NCBI GenBank assembly: GCA_902517565.1
Contig: CABYCU010000001.1
Coordinates: 248,001 to 312,000 of the forward strand
DNA from: an uncultured SAR86 cluster bacterium
GTDB lineage: Bacteria; Pseudomonadota; Gammaproteobacteria; Magnimaribacterales; Magnimaribacteraceae
Reading direction: 5' to 3'
Length of the DNA stretch: 64,000 bases
Part shown: one piece after another, positions 50,452-59,738 of the stretch
Position numbering within the stretch: the first letter of the stretch is position 1
Layout: every line of letters starts with the position of its first letter
Program-made: the position numbers and the translations under genes
The notes under the pieces: model-generated
Seen by the model: the letters and a program-made list of their open reading frames with translations, nothing else
Told to the model about the DNA's origin: nothing
Database searches by the model: none

Positions 50452-51447
50452 TTATCGATTTAACTTATTTGCTATTTCATTGGCTGCATAGGTCAAAACG
50501 CAATCAGCACCTGCGCGTTTAAAGCTAAGTAACGATTCCATCAACACATCTTCAACTAGCCATTCATTTTGAATTGCCGCTTTGAGCATCGCATACTCAC
50601 CGCTTACTTGGTAAGCAAATGTAGGAACCCTAAAAGTTTCTTTTACAGCTTTTATTACATCTAAATAGGGCATTCCAGGTTTAACCATAACTATATCTGC
50701 ACCTTCTTCGAGATCCATTCTTACCTCATGGAGAGCCTCATCAATATTGGCAGGAGACATTTGATAAGTATCTTTACTTCCCACACCTAAATTTGAAGAA
50801 GAACCAACGGCATCTCTAAAGGGGCCGTAGAACTTAGAGCTATATTTCGCAGCATAAGAAAGAATAATGGTGTTAACAAACCCATTCTCTTCGAGAGAAC
50901 TTCTAATGCTTGCTATTCTTCCATCCATCATGTCCGACGGAGCAACCATATCTGCTCCAGCTTTAGCTAGGGTCATTGCTTGAGCGGTAAGTGAGGCAAG
51001 ACTTTTATCATTATCCACATAGCCTGATTCATTTAGCAAACCATCATGTCCATGAGATGTGTATGGATCAAGTGCAACATCTGCAATAACGGTTAGATCG
51101 GTGCTATTTTTAATTTGCTTTATAGCTTCGCAAACTAAGTTATCTTCATTTAAGGATTCAGTCCCATTGTCGTCCTTTTTCTTAGGATCAATTACAGGAA
51201 AGACAGCGACAGCATTAATTTTATTATTTTGAATTCTCTCTAATTCAGAATCTAGTGCATTAAGGCCATATCTCTTTATATCGGGCAAAGAATTTATAGC
51301 TTCAGAGCCATCAAGTCCTTCTTTTACGAATATTGGTTGAATTAAGTCGTTAACCGTAAGGTTATTTTCAGCAACTAGGCTTCTAATAGAAGAGGTAAAT
51401 CTATTTCGCCTTAATCTTGAATGAGGGAATTTTCTCGATACGTTCAT
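50452..51447 (-). CDS. hemB: Porphobilinogen synthase (delta-aminolevulinate dehydratase)
   Basis: The 331-residue enzyme condenses two ALA molecules. Schiff-base lysine lies in IVMVKPGMPYLD, and a second lysine in SSKFYGPFRDA. The N-terminal arm and RLRRNR segment fit the family. Metal residues around DVALDPYTSHGHDG suggest the Mg-responsive rather than Zn-cysteine class (no Cys cluster). It is upstream of hemE by six bases. Confidence 0.96.
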   Translation of the reverse strand: MNVSRKFPHSRLRRNRFTSSIRSLVAENNLTVNDLIQPIFVKEGLDGSEAINSLPDIKRYGLNALDSELERIQNNKINAVAVFPVIDPKKKDDNGTESLNEDNLVCEAIKQIKNSTDLTVIADVALDPYTSHGHDGLLNESGYVDNDKSLASLTAQAMTLAKAGADMVAPSDMMDGRIASIRSSLEENGFVNTIILSYAAKYSSKFYGPFRDAVGSSSNLGVGSKDTYQMSPANIDEALHEVRMDLEEGADIVMVKPGMPYLDVIKAVKETFRVPTFAYQVSGEYAMLKAAIQNEWLVEDVLMESLLSFKRAGADCVLTYAANEIANKLNR

Positions 51448-51493
51448 ACTAATTGAAAAAAAAGGTAATTATACCTCACGCTAAAGGTGTGTC

Positions 51494-52993
51494 TTATTTT
51501 ATCTTCTTACTTATTTCTTCTTTCCAGCTCTCATAACTTAGAAATGCATATGTATCAGGCACTTCTGCTTGAATGATATCTAGAGTCTTTCCAAGGCCAC
51601 ATGCATGATTCCTATTTAAAATTTCTGGAAATTGCCTCGTTACTAATTTGAAAGAACTAGCACTCATCCAGTAAAAATATTCACAATCCTTTAGTCTACT
51701 TGAAATCTCAAGAGGTCTTAATTTGTATGTTACAAGAAGTTCTTTAGAATCTTCAAGATTATCTGCATGTGAAATTTTAAGCCAATCAACTTCCCTAAAA
51801 GGACTTTCTTCAGGCGAGTTATTTTCCCCAAGGCTGTCTGAAGAACCATTAACCCAATAACCTTTTTTTGCTAAAGACTTCCAAGTATCTATACCGCTTG
51901 TCCAAATAATATTAGATTCATCTATTAAATTCCCTTCGCTTAAAGCATTTGAACGGCTGACATAAATCCCTTTATTTTCAATGGTTCTAATATATGCACT
52001 AGCTTCAGAGATGGGTTCTCTACTAAAAAATTTTTGTTCCTCTATATTTTTTGGAAAAAAGTTCTCTTCATTCACGGAAGAAAAATAGTCCTTATTAGTA
52101 TTTGTAGTGAAAGATCTTACTGAAATCTCCTTGCCTTCTTCGGTTTCTCCTTTAACTGTGAGTATATTTCCACCTTTAATTAATTCATTACTGACCCCAA
52201 TTTTTTGATGGCAGCCACCTCCGTAAGATTTCAATATCCTTCTCTCTGACTCTACTGCGCTGAAGTCATTTTCATTGGAGATAGTGGCAATAATCTTTTT
52301 TATGATCTCATCATTTTGTCTGCCTTCTATGGCCAATGCTCCTTGGGCAGCTGCACAAGGGTTTTGAGAAATAGGCAGTATCATCCAGTTTAGAGATTCA
52401 ACTATTTCAAATAATTCTTCTTTTTCTTCTTTAAATTCATCTCCTTTATTTTCAATAAATCTGTCTATTGCTGCTTTCGCTATAACAAGTGCATCTTCTT
52501 TACCGGCAAGAAGTTTTTTTAATCTAGTATGAATATTTCCCCTCACATCTTTGAAGGAAATGTTTGCCTCAAAAGGAAGAGCAAAAGGCAAAAAACTGGA
52601 AAGGTTTTTTTCTCTTCTTGGAGAAGAACTAAGTACAACAAGGTCTTTCTTTAACATGCTATCTTTTTTTAAAAAGATCATATCTCGCATATCAGCTCTT
52701 TCTATAGTCCCAACTATCTCAGTACCTTCCTCAAGTTCTACAGGAAGATCTTTCCAGGAGTGAACGGCAATGTCTGCATATTTAGAAAGCAGGTCATTTC
52801 TTATGTCGTTTGTAAAAACACCAATATCTGGCATTTTATTCAGTGGCGTATTTAAATCCTCGTCGCCTAATGTACTTTTAAAGATATGTTCTATCTCAAT
52901 ATCAGGAAAAGATTCTGATATTTTTTTTGCTACAAGAAAAGCTTGAATTCTTGCGAGAGGACTTTTCCTTGAAACTATTTTTAAGGTTTTCAA
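51494..52993 (-). CDS. hemC: Hydroxymethylbilane synthase with C-terminal uroporphyrinogen-III synthase-like domain
   Basis: The 499-residue protein is far longer than a usual HemC (about 310). Residues about 1-320 are porphobilinogen deaminase: SRKSPLARIQ, HSWKDLP, RGNIHTRLKKL, and the dipyrromethane-cofactor Cys261 in GGGCHQKIG. Residues about 330-499 resemble HemD (GIYVSRSNALS, WTSGIDTWKSL, YKLRPLEI, SASSFKLV). The fused HemC/D layout is known from Leptospira-type bacteria and the sequence deviates from the E. coli type (HSMKDVP, GGCQVPIG there). The two activities give uroporphyrinogen III from porphobilinogen. First gene of the haem operon. Confidence 0.85.
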   Translation of the reverse strand: MKTLKIVSRKSPLARIQAFLVAKKISESFPDIEIEHIFKSTLGDEDLNTPLNKMPDIGVFTNDIRNDLLSKYADIAVHSWKDLPVELEEGTEIVGTIERADMRDMIFLKKDSMLKKDLVVLSSSPRREKNLSSFLPFALPFEANISFKDVRGNIHTRLKKLLAGKEDALVIAKAAIDRFIENKGDEFKEEKEELFEIVESLNWMILPISQNPCAAAQGALAIEGRQNDEIIKKIIATISNENDFSAVESERRILKSYGGGCHQKIGVSNELIKGGNILTVKGETEEGKEISVRSFTTNTNKDYFSSVNEENFFPKNIEEQKFFSREPISEASAYIRTIENKGIYVSRSNALSEGNLIDESNIIWTSGIDTWKSLAKKGYWVNGSSDSLGENNSPEESPFREVDWLKISHADNLEDSKELLVTYKLRPLEISSRLKDCEYFYWMSASSFKLVTRQFPEILNRNHACGLGKTLDIIQAEVPDTYAFLSYESWKEEISKKIK

Positions 52994-53002
52994 TTTAAAC
53001 TT

Positions 53003-53020
53003 AAATGAGAATTGTTCTTA
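53003..53020. promoter_or_regulatory. Fur-box-like palindrome between hemC and hemA
   Basis: AAATGAGAATTGTTCTTA matches the general Fur-box type pattern (GAGAAT/TTCT inverted halves), about 11 of 16 positions. It lies downstream of a possible hemC promoter (TTGACG at 53066-53061 on the minus strand and AATAAA at 53042-53037), so it would sit in the hemC leader. Iron control is inferred. Confidence 0.4.
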
Positions 53021-53101
53021 ATAAACGACGCACAGATTTATTGTTTTACAATGCTTTCCGCGTCAACCTTAATTATATTAACTTTTATTAATAATTAATT
53101 C

Positions 53102-54352
53102 ATGAACTATAAAAAATTCTTTTCTGACGAACTAATATCACTCAAATCACAAGGTCTCTACAGAAAATTTAGAGCTATCAACCGCAATAAGTCTAGTTTC
53201 CCTAAAGCCACAGAACGGTTCGAAGGAAAACAAAGAGAAGTGGAAGTATGGTGCAGCAATGACTACTTAAATCTAAGTCAACATCCTGAAGTAACCAAGA
53301 CTTCTGTTGAAGTTATCAGTGAACTCGGAACAGGTTCCGGTGGAACAAGAAATATATCTGGAACTTCCACATATCATGTTGACCTCGAAGCTTTATTAGC
53401 CGATCTTCATAGCAAAGAAGCTGCCTTGCTTTTCCCTTCTGCTTATACCGCGAATCAATCTACTTTGTGGACTCTGTGTAAAAATTTGGAGGGAGTAGAA
53501 ATTTTTTCTGATGAACTTAATCATGCTTCGCTCATTCAAGGTATTAAAAATGCAAATGTAGAATGTCATGTCTTCAGACATAACGATACAGAACATTTAG
53601 AAGAACTCATAAACAACGCAAATGCTGACTCACCAAAAATTATAGTTTTCGAATCTCTTTATTCTATGGAAGGTCTCAGGTCACCACTTCAAAAGATCAT
53701 AGAGATAGCAAAAAAGTACAATGCTTTGACATATTTAGACGAAGTACACTCAGTAGGTCTATATGGACCTGAGGGGAGGGGTATAACGGCTGAAAAGGGT
53801 CTAGAAGATGGTATCGACATCATCAACGGAACTCTTTCAAAGGCATTTGGACAGATGGGAGGGTATGTAGCTGCTAATTCGGATATTATTGATTATATTA
53901 GGAGTTTTGCTCCTGGTTTTATTTTCACTTCTTCAATGAATCCTTCTATAGCAGCTGCGTCGATTACAAGTATCAAAATAGCCATGGCCTCTGAAGATCT
54001 CAGAGATAATATTAGGATCAATTCCGATCGTATTAGACTTGGTTTGAGAGACCTCCAAATTCCTTTTCTAGAAAACGATAGTCACATAATTCCAATACAC
54101 CTATACGATCCTAGGTTATGTAAAGAGGCTGCTAATCTTCTCTTAGAGAAGCATGGTATTTATATTCAGCCTATCTTCTATCCTACTGTACCTAAAGGAG
54201 ATGAAAGATTTAGAGTCACAATAACACCTCGTCATGATGCTAGCGACATTCAACACTTTTTAGACGCTCTTGATGATGTATGGACAATTATGGATCTTAA
54301 GAGAGATAATTCTGCAGAAGCAGAAAAGCCAATTGTAGCTAGAATTTATTAG
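53102..54352 (+). CDS. hemA: 5-aminolevulinate synthase (C4 pathway)
   Basis: The 416-residue PLP enzyme condenses glycine with succinyl-CoA to make ALA. Motifs separating it from 2-amino-3-ketobutyrate ligase (KBL) are [37 protein letters not shown] and FESLYSMEG; the PLP lysine is Lys247 in [14 protein letters not shown]. Length and domain order match alphaproteobacterial and mitochondrial ALAS. It is divergent from the hemCD operon and has a stop one base before the mazG-like gene end on the other strand. No C5 genes (gtrA/hemL) lie in the window. The C4 route is uncommon in gammaproteobacteria. Confidence 0.92.
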   Translation: MNYKKFFSDELISLKSQGLYRKFRAINRNKSSFPKATERFEGKQREVEVWCSNDYLNLSQHPEVTKTSVEVISELGTGSGGTRNISGTSTYHVDLEALLADLHSKEAALLFPSAYTANQSTLWTLCKNLEGVEIFSDELNHASLIQGIKNANVECHVFRHNDTEHLEELINNANADSPKIIVFESLYSMEGLRSPLQKIIEIAKKYNALTYLDEVHSVGLYGPEGRGITAEKGLEDGIDIINGTLSKAFGQMGGYVAANSDIIDYIRSFAPGFIFTSSMNPSIAAASITSIKIAMASEDLRDNIRINSDRIRLGLRDLQIPFLENDSHIIPIHLYDPRLCKEAANLLLEKHGIYIQPIFYPTVPKGDERFRVTITPRHDASDIQHFLDALDDVWTIMDLKRDNSAEAEKPIVARIY

Positions 54353-54766
54353 TTAGAGATCTCCATCTACTCTTACTTCGCTCTGGTTGATACTAAACTG
54401 TTCGCCATATCTAGCCTCAAGCTTTTTCTGATTTTCAGAAATAACTTCTACGGGGTCTAAATCTAAAGCCATACATGCAGTTACCCAATACCACATAACG
54501 TCTCCGAGTTCTCTTTTCATATGAAAAATATTGTCTGCATCAGCAGGCTTACCCTGAAGAATCATTTTCTTAACTATCTCAACAAATTCTCCTGTTTCGC
54601 TCCCTAAGCCAAGTGCAGCAGTCAGTAAACGAGGTACATCAATAGGTGAATTATCTTGTATTTCTTCAAGAGATTTTTTTAGATCCTCTATTTTTAAACT
54701 AGGATCGCTAGTAACCTTTGTTACAAAATCACAATAAGTTTCAAAGAATTTATCTGCATTATTCAT
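54353..54766 (-). CDS. MazG-like nucleoside triphosphate pyrophosphohydrolase
   Basis: The 137-residue all-alpha protein has the metal-binding ExxE...ExxD pattern: Glu57 and Glu60 (GSETGEF) and Glu86 and Asp89 (RELGDVMWYW). Such proteins hydrolyse nucleotides to monophosphate and pyrophosphate, either house-cleaning damaged dNTPs or acting on a specific substrate. It is convergent with hemA, ending at the base next to its stop. Confidence 0.85.
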   Translation of the reverse strand: MNNADKFFETYCDFVTKVTSDPSLKIEDLKKSLEEIQDNSPIDVPRLLTAALGLGSETGEFVEIVKKMILQGKPADADNIFHMKRELGDVMWYWVTACMALDLDPVEVISENQKKLEARYGEQFSINQSEVRVDGDL

Positions 54767-54893
54767 CCTTTAATGATACCTAAAGAATAGGATATTAATA
54801 GAGACTTTAAATAATTTTGCGTACGGGTAAAAAATTTTTAATTTAAACTCAATTACTCAAGATTGAATCTTAATTCTTAGTTAAAATATAACA

Positions 54894-57059
54894 GTGGATG
54901 TATCTGAAATTTTTGAAAGTCTAAATGAACCTCAAAGGAATGCCGTAACTTCAGACTCAAAGAATTTATTGGTTCTTGCTGGAGCAGGTTCTGGAAAAAC
55001 CAGAGTTATTGCTCATAGAGTAGCTTGGCTCATTAAGGCTGAGAACATTAATCCACATTCTATTTTGACGGTAACTTTTACAAACAAAGCCTCTAGAGAA
55101 ATGCGAGGTAGGATTGAAGATATTGTTCAAGAAGAGATGGGAAATTTCTGGTGCGGAACCTTTCATGGCATATCTCATAGATTATTAAGAACTCATTGGG
55201 AAGAGGCAGGTCTTAGGAAGGAATTTGCAATCCTAGATTCTGAAGATCAGTACAGAGTGATTAAAAGGGTCATTAAATCCATGGGTTTAGATGATACTAA
55301 ATGGCCACCCCGTCAAGTTCAGTGGTTTATAAATAAACAAAAAGATGAATGCAGGCGATCAAAAGATGTGGAAGTTGCAGATGATTATTTTGCAGAGAAA
55401 ATGGCTGAAATTTATAAAGTTTATGAAGATTTATGTGAACGTGAAAGTTTAGTAGATTTCGGAGAGCTTTTATTGAGGGTTTACATTTTACTCAAGACTA
55501 ACGACGAGGTACTAACTCATTATCAAAGAAGATTCAGTCATATTTTGGTAGATGAGTTTCAAGATACGAATGAGGTTCAATATCAATTTTTAGGATTGTT
55601 GGCGAATGGGGGTGCTAACTTCATGTCTGTTGGAGATGATGATCAATCAATTTATGGCTGGAGAGGTGCCAAGAGTGAAAACATCAATAGATTCACAAAG
55701 GATTATGAGAAGACCGAGGTAATAAGACTTGAACAGAATTATAGATCCACATCAGTAATTTTAAACGCCGCAAATGCTGTTATTAAGAACAATCAAGGGC
55801 GAATGGGCAAGGAGCTCTGGACTGATCAAAAAGAAGGAGAGCCTATTTCCGTTTACTCAGCCTACAACGAAGATGATGAAGCAAGATATGTTGTCGGGAG
55901 TATTCAGAACTGGGTTAATCAAGGTAGAAACCTTGACGAGGTGGCTATTCTTTATAGATCTAATGCTCAATCCAGAGTATTGGAAGAAGCAATTCTAAGA
56001 GAAGCTCTGCCTTATAAGATATACGGGGGGTTAAGGTTTTACGAAAGGGCAGAGATAAAAAATGCCATGAGTTATTTAAGACTTATTTATGGAAGAGAGG
56101 ATGATGCTGCATTCGAGAGAGTGATAAACATTCCCCCTCGAGGAATCGGTGCTAAAACGATTGATATTATTAGGGCAAAGGCAGCTGAGAAAAGTATTTC
56201 ATTATGGAAGGCGTGTGAAGAATTAATAGATATTGAGGGTTTCACTCCAAGGGCCTCCCAAGCCATTCAAGGTTTTATGTCTAGTTTTAATTTACTTGAA
56301 GAAGACACGAAAGACTTACAACTGAGAGATATTGTTGATATGGCAATAGAAAGAAGTGGACTGATTCAATATCACAAGAAAGAGGCAGGAGAAAAAGGAA
56401 GAACCCGAGTTGAGAATCTATCGGAATTAGTTGGGGCAGCAAGAGATTTTGAGCCCGATTCTTTTGAAGAAATAGAAGAGAGTGCTTTAAAGAAGTTTAT
56501 TGATCATGCTGCTCTTGATGCAGGAGAAACCCAAGCATCTGATCATGAATCAGCTATACAGCTCATGACATTGCATTCAGCAAAAGGTTTAGAGTTTCCT
56601 TTAGTGTTCGTTACTGGATTTGAAGAAGGGTTATTTCCTCACAAACTATCTATTGAAGATCCAAATCAGCTTCAAGAAGAAAGACGACTATGCTACGTCG
56701 GCATGACTAGATCTATGGAAAAGCTCTATATAACTCATGCTGAAATGAGGAACTTATATGGCTCGGAAAACTTTAACCCTGTCTCAAGGTTTTTAAGGGA
56801 GATACCGGATGAACTAACATTAGAAGTAAGGACTGGAGGGAATGTTTCAAGATCATCTAAATTTCCTTCAAAAAAAATGTCTGCAGAAGTCCCGAACACC
56901 GAGTTTAAATTAGGTCAAAGAGTTCTGCATGAAGCCTTCGGAGAGGGGGTTATTCTGAATTACGAAGGGCAGGGGTCAAACGCAAGGGTGGAAGTAAATT
57001 TTGATTCCAGTCAAACTAAGTGGTTAATGGTTACTTACGCTAAACTGCAACAAATATGA
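54894..57059 (+). CDS. uvrD: DNA helicase II UvrD
   Basis: The 721-residue superfamily-1A helicase (E. coli UvrD 720) opens DVSEIFESLNEPQRNAV and has Walker A GAGSGKT near residues 30-36, DEFQDTN, GDDDQSIYGWRGA, QNYRS, and the late LMTLHSAKGLEFP motif. The C-terminal Tudor-like end (GEGVILNYEGQ) is typical of UvrD/PcrA. It works in mismatch and excision repair. The GTG start is close to a possible -10 region at 54882-54893. The next gene overlaps its stop by four bases. Confidence 0.96.
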   Translation: MDVSEIFESLNEPQRNAVTSDSKNLLVLAGAGSGKTRVIAHRVAWLIKAENINPHSILTVTFTNKASREMRGRIEDIVQEEMGNFWCGTFHGISHRLLRTHWEEAGLRKEFAILDSEDQYRVIKRVIKSMGLDDTKWPPRQVQWFINKQKDECRRSKDVEVADDYFAEKMAEIYKVYEDLCERESLVDFGELLLRVYILLKTNDEVLTHYQRRFSHILVDEFQDTNEVQYQFLGLLANGGANFMSVGDDDQSIYGWRGAKSENINRFTKDYEKTEVIRLEQNYRSTSVILNAANAVIKNNQGRMGKELWTDQKEGEPISVYSAYNEDDEARYVVGSIQNWVNQGRNLDEVAILYRSNAQSRVLEEAILREALPYKIYGGLRFYERAEIKNAMSYLRLIYGREDDAAFERVINIPPRGIGAKTIDIIRAKAAEKSISLWKACEELIDIEGFTPRASQAIQGFMSSFNLLEEDTKDLQLRDIVDMAIERSGLIQYHKKEAGEKGRTRVENLSELVGAARDFEPDSFEEIEESALKKFIDHAALDAGETQASDHESAIQLMTLHSAKGLEFPLVFVTGFEEGLFPHKLSIEDPNQLQEERRLCYVGMTRSMEKLYITHAEMRNLYGSENFNPVSRFLREIPDELTLEVRTGGNVSRSSKFPSKKMSAEVPNTEFKLGQRVLHEAFGEGVILNYEGQGSNARVEVNFDSSQTKWLMVTYAKLQQI

Positions 57060-58171
57060 GAAAGGTAAAAAGAATGAAACAATTATTAATTATCGCTTTA
57101 ACTTTATTATTTATTTCTTGCACAGAAGTTGAGGAGTTGGAGCGGGAAGCTCAGAGTTGTTTTTCAAATGGCAGTGCAAGTTATAAGTGGACCATGGTAA
57201 CAACATGGCCCAAGAACTTTCCAGGATTGGGCATGGGTCCAGAAAATTTTTCTAAGTATGTTGATGAAATGACTTGTGGAAGAATGAAAATAAAAGTTTA
57301 TGGTGCGGGAGAATTTGTTCCAGCACTGGGTGTCTTTGATGCAGTTTCACAAGGTAATGTGCAGCTTGGGCATGGAGCATCTTATTATTGGACCGGAAAA
57401 GTAAAATCTTCCCAATTTTTTACGGCCGTTCCATTTGGCTTAACTGCTCAGGAGATGAACGGATGGCTAAACTATGGAGGTGGAATGGAGCTATGGGAGG
57501 AGGCCTATGCGCCTTTTAATCTTATACCACTTGCAGGAGGGAACTCAGGAGTTCAAATGGCTGGATGGTTTAAAAAGCAAATTAACTCTCTAGATGATCT
57601 AAAAGGCTTAAAGATGAGAATACCTGGATTAGCTGGTGAGGTCTTCACAAGAGCAGGTGCAGAAACAGTTACTCTTCCAGGTAATGAGATTTTTTTATCC
57701 TTACAACAGGGAGTTGTTGATGCTGCAGAATGGGTGGGGCCATACAATGACCTTACTTTTGGATTCCATCAAGTTGCTGATTATTACTACTACCCTGGAT
57801 GGCACGAACCAGGATCAACCCTAGAAATTATAATCAATAAAGAGGCTTATGAAGCTTTACCGGATGATCTTAAAGCCGTAATCAAATATGCAGCTAAGTC
57901 AGCCAATCAAGAGATGCTTGATGAATATACCGCAAGAAATAATAAAGCGCTCACTGAATTAATCGAGAAGCATAATGTAGATCTGAGAAAGCTTCCTGAT
58001 AGTGTCTTAATAGAACTAAAAAGAATCACCGATGATGTAATGCAAGATTTTATTCAAGACGATCCTATGGCTCAAAAAGTTTATAAATCATATACAGAGT
58101 TTAAAGAACAAGTCATTAACTATCATAGAATCTCTGAGAAGGCGTATATAGACACAAGAGAGTTAGATTGA
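57056..58171 (+). CDS. dctP: TRAP transporter substrate-binding lipoprotein DctP
   Basis: The 371-residue protein has a lipoprotein signal with Cys22 (LLFISC). The body matches the DctP/TAXI-type solute receptor: TMVTTWPKNFPGLG, ALGVFDAVSQGNVQLGHG, LKGLKMRIPG and NEIFLSLQQGVVDAAEWVG, which resembles the mannitol/chloroaromatic-type subclass with keto-acid ligands. ATG 57056 overlaps the uvrD stop; ATG 57074 is an alternative that would also keep the lipobox. Its DctQ and DctM partners lie at 59735-61598 on the opposite strand. Confidence 0.9.
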   Translation: MRKVKRMKQLLIIALTLLFISCTEVEELEREAQSCFSNGSASYKWTMVTTWPKNFPGLGMGPENFSKYVDEMTCGRMKIKVYGAGEFVPALGVFDAVSQGNVQLGHGASYYWTGKVKSSQFFTAVPFGLTAQEMNGWLNYGGGMELWEEAYAPFNLIPLAGGNSGVQMAGWFKKQINSLDDLKGLKMRIPGLAGEVFTRAGAETVTLPGNEIFLSLQQGVVDAAEWVGPYNDLTFGFHQVADYYYYPGWHEPGSTLEIIINKEAYEALPDDLKAVIKYAAKSANQEMLDEYTARNNKALTELIEKHNVDLRKLPDSVLIELKRITDDVMQDFIQDDPMAQKVYKSYTEFKEQVINYHRISEKAYIDTRELD

Positions 58172-58782
58172 GGAATCTGGAAGTAAAAGATTTAGGTCTT
58201 ATTGAATATCATGAAGCCTTACGGCTCATGACCGCTACAACACAACAAAAAAAGGGTGATGAAATTGATGAGGTTTGGTTAGCTGAGCATAATCCTGTTT
58301 ATACGCTGGGGCACGCTGCAAAAGAAGAGAATATCTTCTTAAAAAATGATATCCCCATCATAAGATCAGATCGAGGAGGCCAAGTGACCTATCATAGCCA
58401 TGGACAGTTAATGATCTACTTCTTGTTAAATCTAAGAAGGCTCAGATGGGGACCAAAAAAACTAATTTGTGAACTTGAGCAGCTAATAATAGATCTCCTT
58501 TCGCATTATGGAATTTCATCAAAAAGAATATCTGGAGCTCCAGGAATTTACGTTGAAAACAAAAAGATCGCTTCAGTAGGGCTTAAAATTACGAAAGGCC
58601 ATTGTTATCACGGAATAAGTCTAAATGTTGATATGGATACTAAACCTTTTGAAAATATTATAACTTGTGGCATCGAGTCACTTGAAGTGACTCAGGTAAG
58701 TGATATTGCAGACATCTCGATGAACCAGATAAAAGTTGATCTAATCAAGATACTCAAATTGCGTAACTCCGAAGCAGCCTAA
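58168..58782 (+). CDS. lipB: Octanoyl-[ACP]:protein N-octanoyltransferase LipB
   Basis: The 204-residue enzyme has the family motifs: RGGQVTYHSHGQLMIY, SGAPGIYVENKKIASVGL with the catalytic Lys near residue 140, and YHGISLNVDMD. The catalytic Cys is Cys167 in ITCGIESLEVT. It transfers octanoate from ACP to lipoyl domains. TTG start overlapping the dctP stop; it also overlaps the lipA ATG by one base. Confidence 0.95.
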   Translation: MRNLEVKDLGLIEYHEALRLMTATTQQKKGDEIDEVWLAEHNPVYTLGHAAKEENIFLKNDIPIIRSDRGGQVTYHSHGQLMIYFLLNLRRLRWGPKKLICELEQLIIDLLSHYGISSKRISGAPGIYVENKKIASVGLKITKGHCYHGISLNVDMDTKPFENIITCGIESLEVTQVSDIADISMNQIKVDLIKILKLRNSEAA

Positions 58783-59738
58783 TGAATAATTTGATCCCTA
58801 CTAAGACCATTAAGGATAATGGAGTAATCGCTATCAAAAATGGAATAAAACCTAATCCTAATAAACTAGTACCTATTGAAAGAAAGCCTACCTGGCTAAG
58901 GGTTAAATCTCAAAACTCAGCTAAATATAGAGAGTTAAAGAATATTGTTAGCTATAAGAAATTACATACAGTATGTGAAGAAGCAATGTGTCCAAATATT
59001 CAAGAATGCTGGAGTCACGGAACGGCTACTTTTATGTTGCTTGGATCTGTTTGCACCAGAGCATGTAAATTCTGTGCAGTAGATACAGGCAACCCTAAGG
59101 GCAAGTTAGATAGAGAAGAACCTCAAAAAGTTGCTAATTCAATAGCTCATATGAATCTAAAGTACGCGGTACTAACCTCAGTAAATAGAGATGATTTGCA
59201 TGATGGAGGTGCAGAACACTTTTCTGAAACCATAAAGTCAATTAAAGAAAAAGCACCAAAAGTTATTATTGAGGCATTGGTTCCAGATTTCCTGGGAAAG
59301 ACAGAATCAATCGAAACACTTATGGATTCAAATTTAGAGGTTTTTGCACAGAACCTTGAGACGGTCAAAAGGTTAACAAAGGAAGTGAGAGATCCGAGGG
59401 CAGGATATGAACAAACACTAAATGTTTTGTCTTATGCAAAAGAATACAACCCTTTAGTTATAACTAAAACAAGCTTAATGCTAGGTTTGGGTGAGACCGA
59501 GAAAGAGATAAGAGAATCATTTTTTGATATTAAAGACTCGGGGGTCGATGTATTAACATTGGGTCAATATATGAGACCTACCATAAATCATTTACCTGTC
59601 GTGAAGTGGTACTCACCTCAAGAATTCAAATACTATAAAGATTTGGCATTAGATTTTGGTTTTTTAGAAGTAGCTTCTGGACCTATGGTCAGATCTTCTT
59701 ATAGGGCAGATAGAATTGCCCACCTTGTCTCAGGCTAG
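58782..59738 (+). CDS. lipA: Lipoyl synthase LipA
   Basis: The 318-residue radical SAM enzyme has two iron-sulfur clusters: the auxiliary cluster Cys65, Cys70 and Cys76 (CEEAMCPNIQEC) and the radical SAM cluster Cys91, Cys95 and Cys98 (CTRACKFC). A final RSSYRA segment binds the auxiliary cluster. It inserts sulfur into the octanoyl chain on lipoyl domains, working after LipB. It ends in a four-base convergent overlap with dctM. Confidence 0.97.
   Translation: MNNLIPTKTIKDNGVIAIKNGIKPNPNKLVPIERKPTWLRVKSQNSAKYRELKNIVSYKKLHTVCEEAMCPNIQECWSHGTATFMLLGSVCTRACKFCAVDTGNPKGKLDREEPQKVANSIAHMNLKYAVLTSVNRDDLHDGGAEHFSETIKSIKEKAPKVIIEALVPDFLGKTESIETLMDSNLEVFAQNLETVKRLTKEVRDPRAGYEQTLNVLSYAKEYNPLVITKTSLMLGLGETEKEIRESFFDIKDSGVDVLTLGQYMRPTINHLPVVKWYSPQEFKYYKDLALDFGFLEVASGPMVRSSYRADRIAHLVSG

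Noticed and set aside
53102-54352. Annotation as 2-amino-3-ketobutyrate CoA ligase or secondary-metabolite AONS-family enzyme
   Set aside because: ALAS-specific motifs ([29 protein letters not shown]) and the haem-operon neighbour favour ALA synthase.
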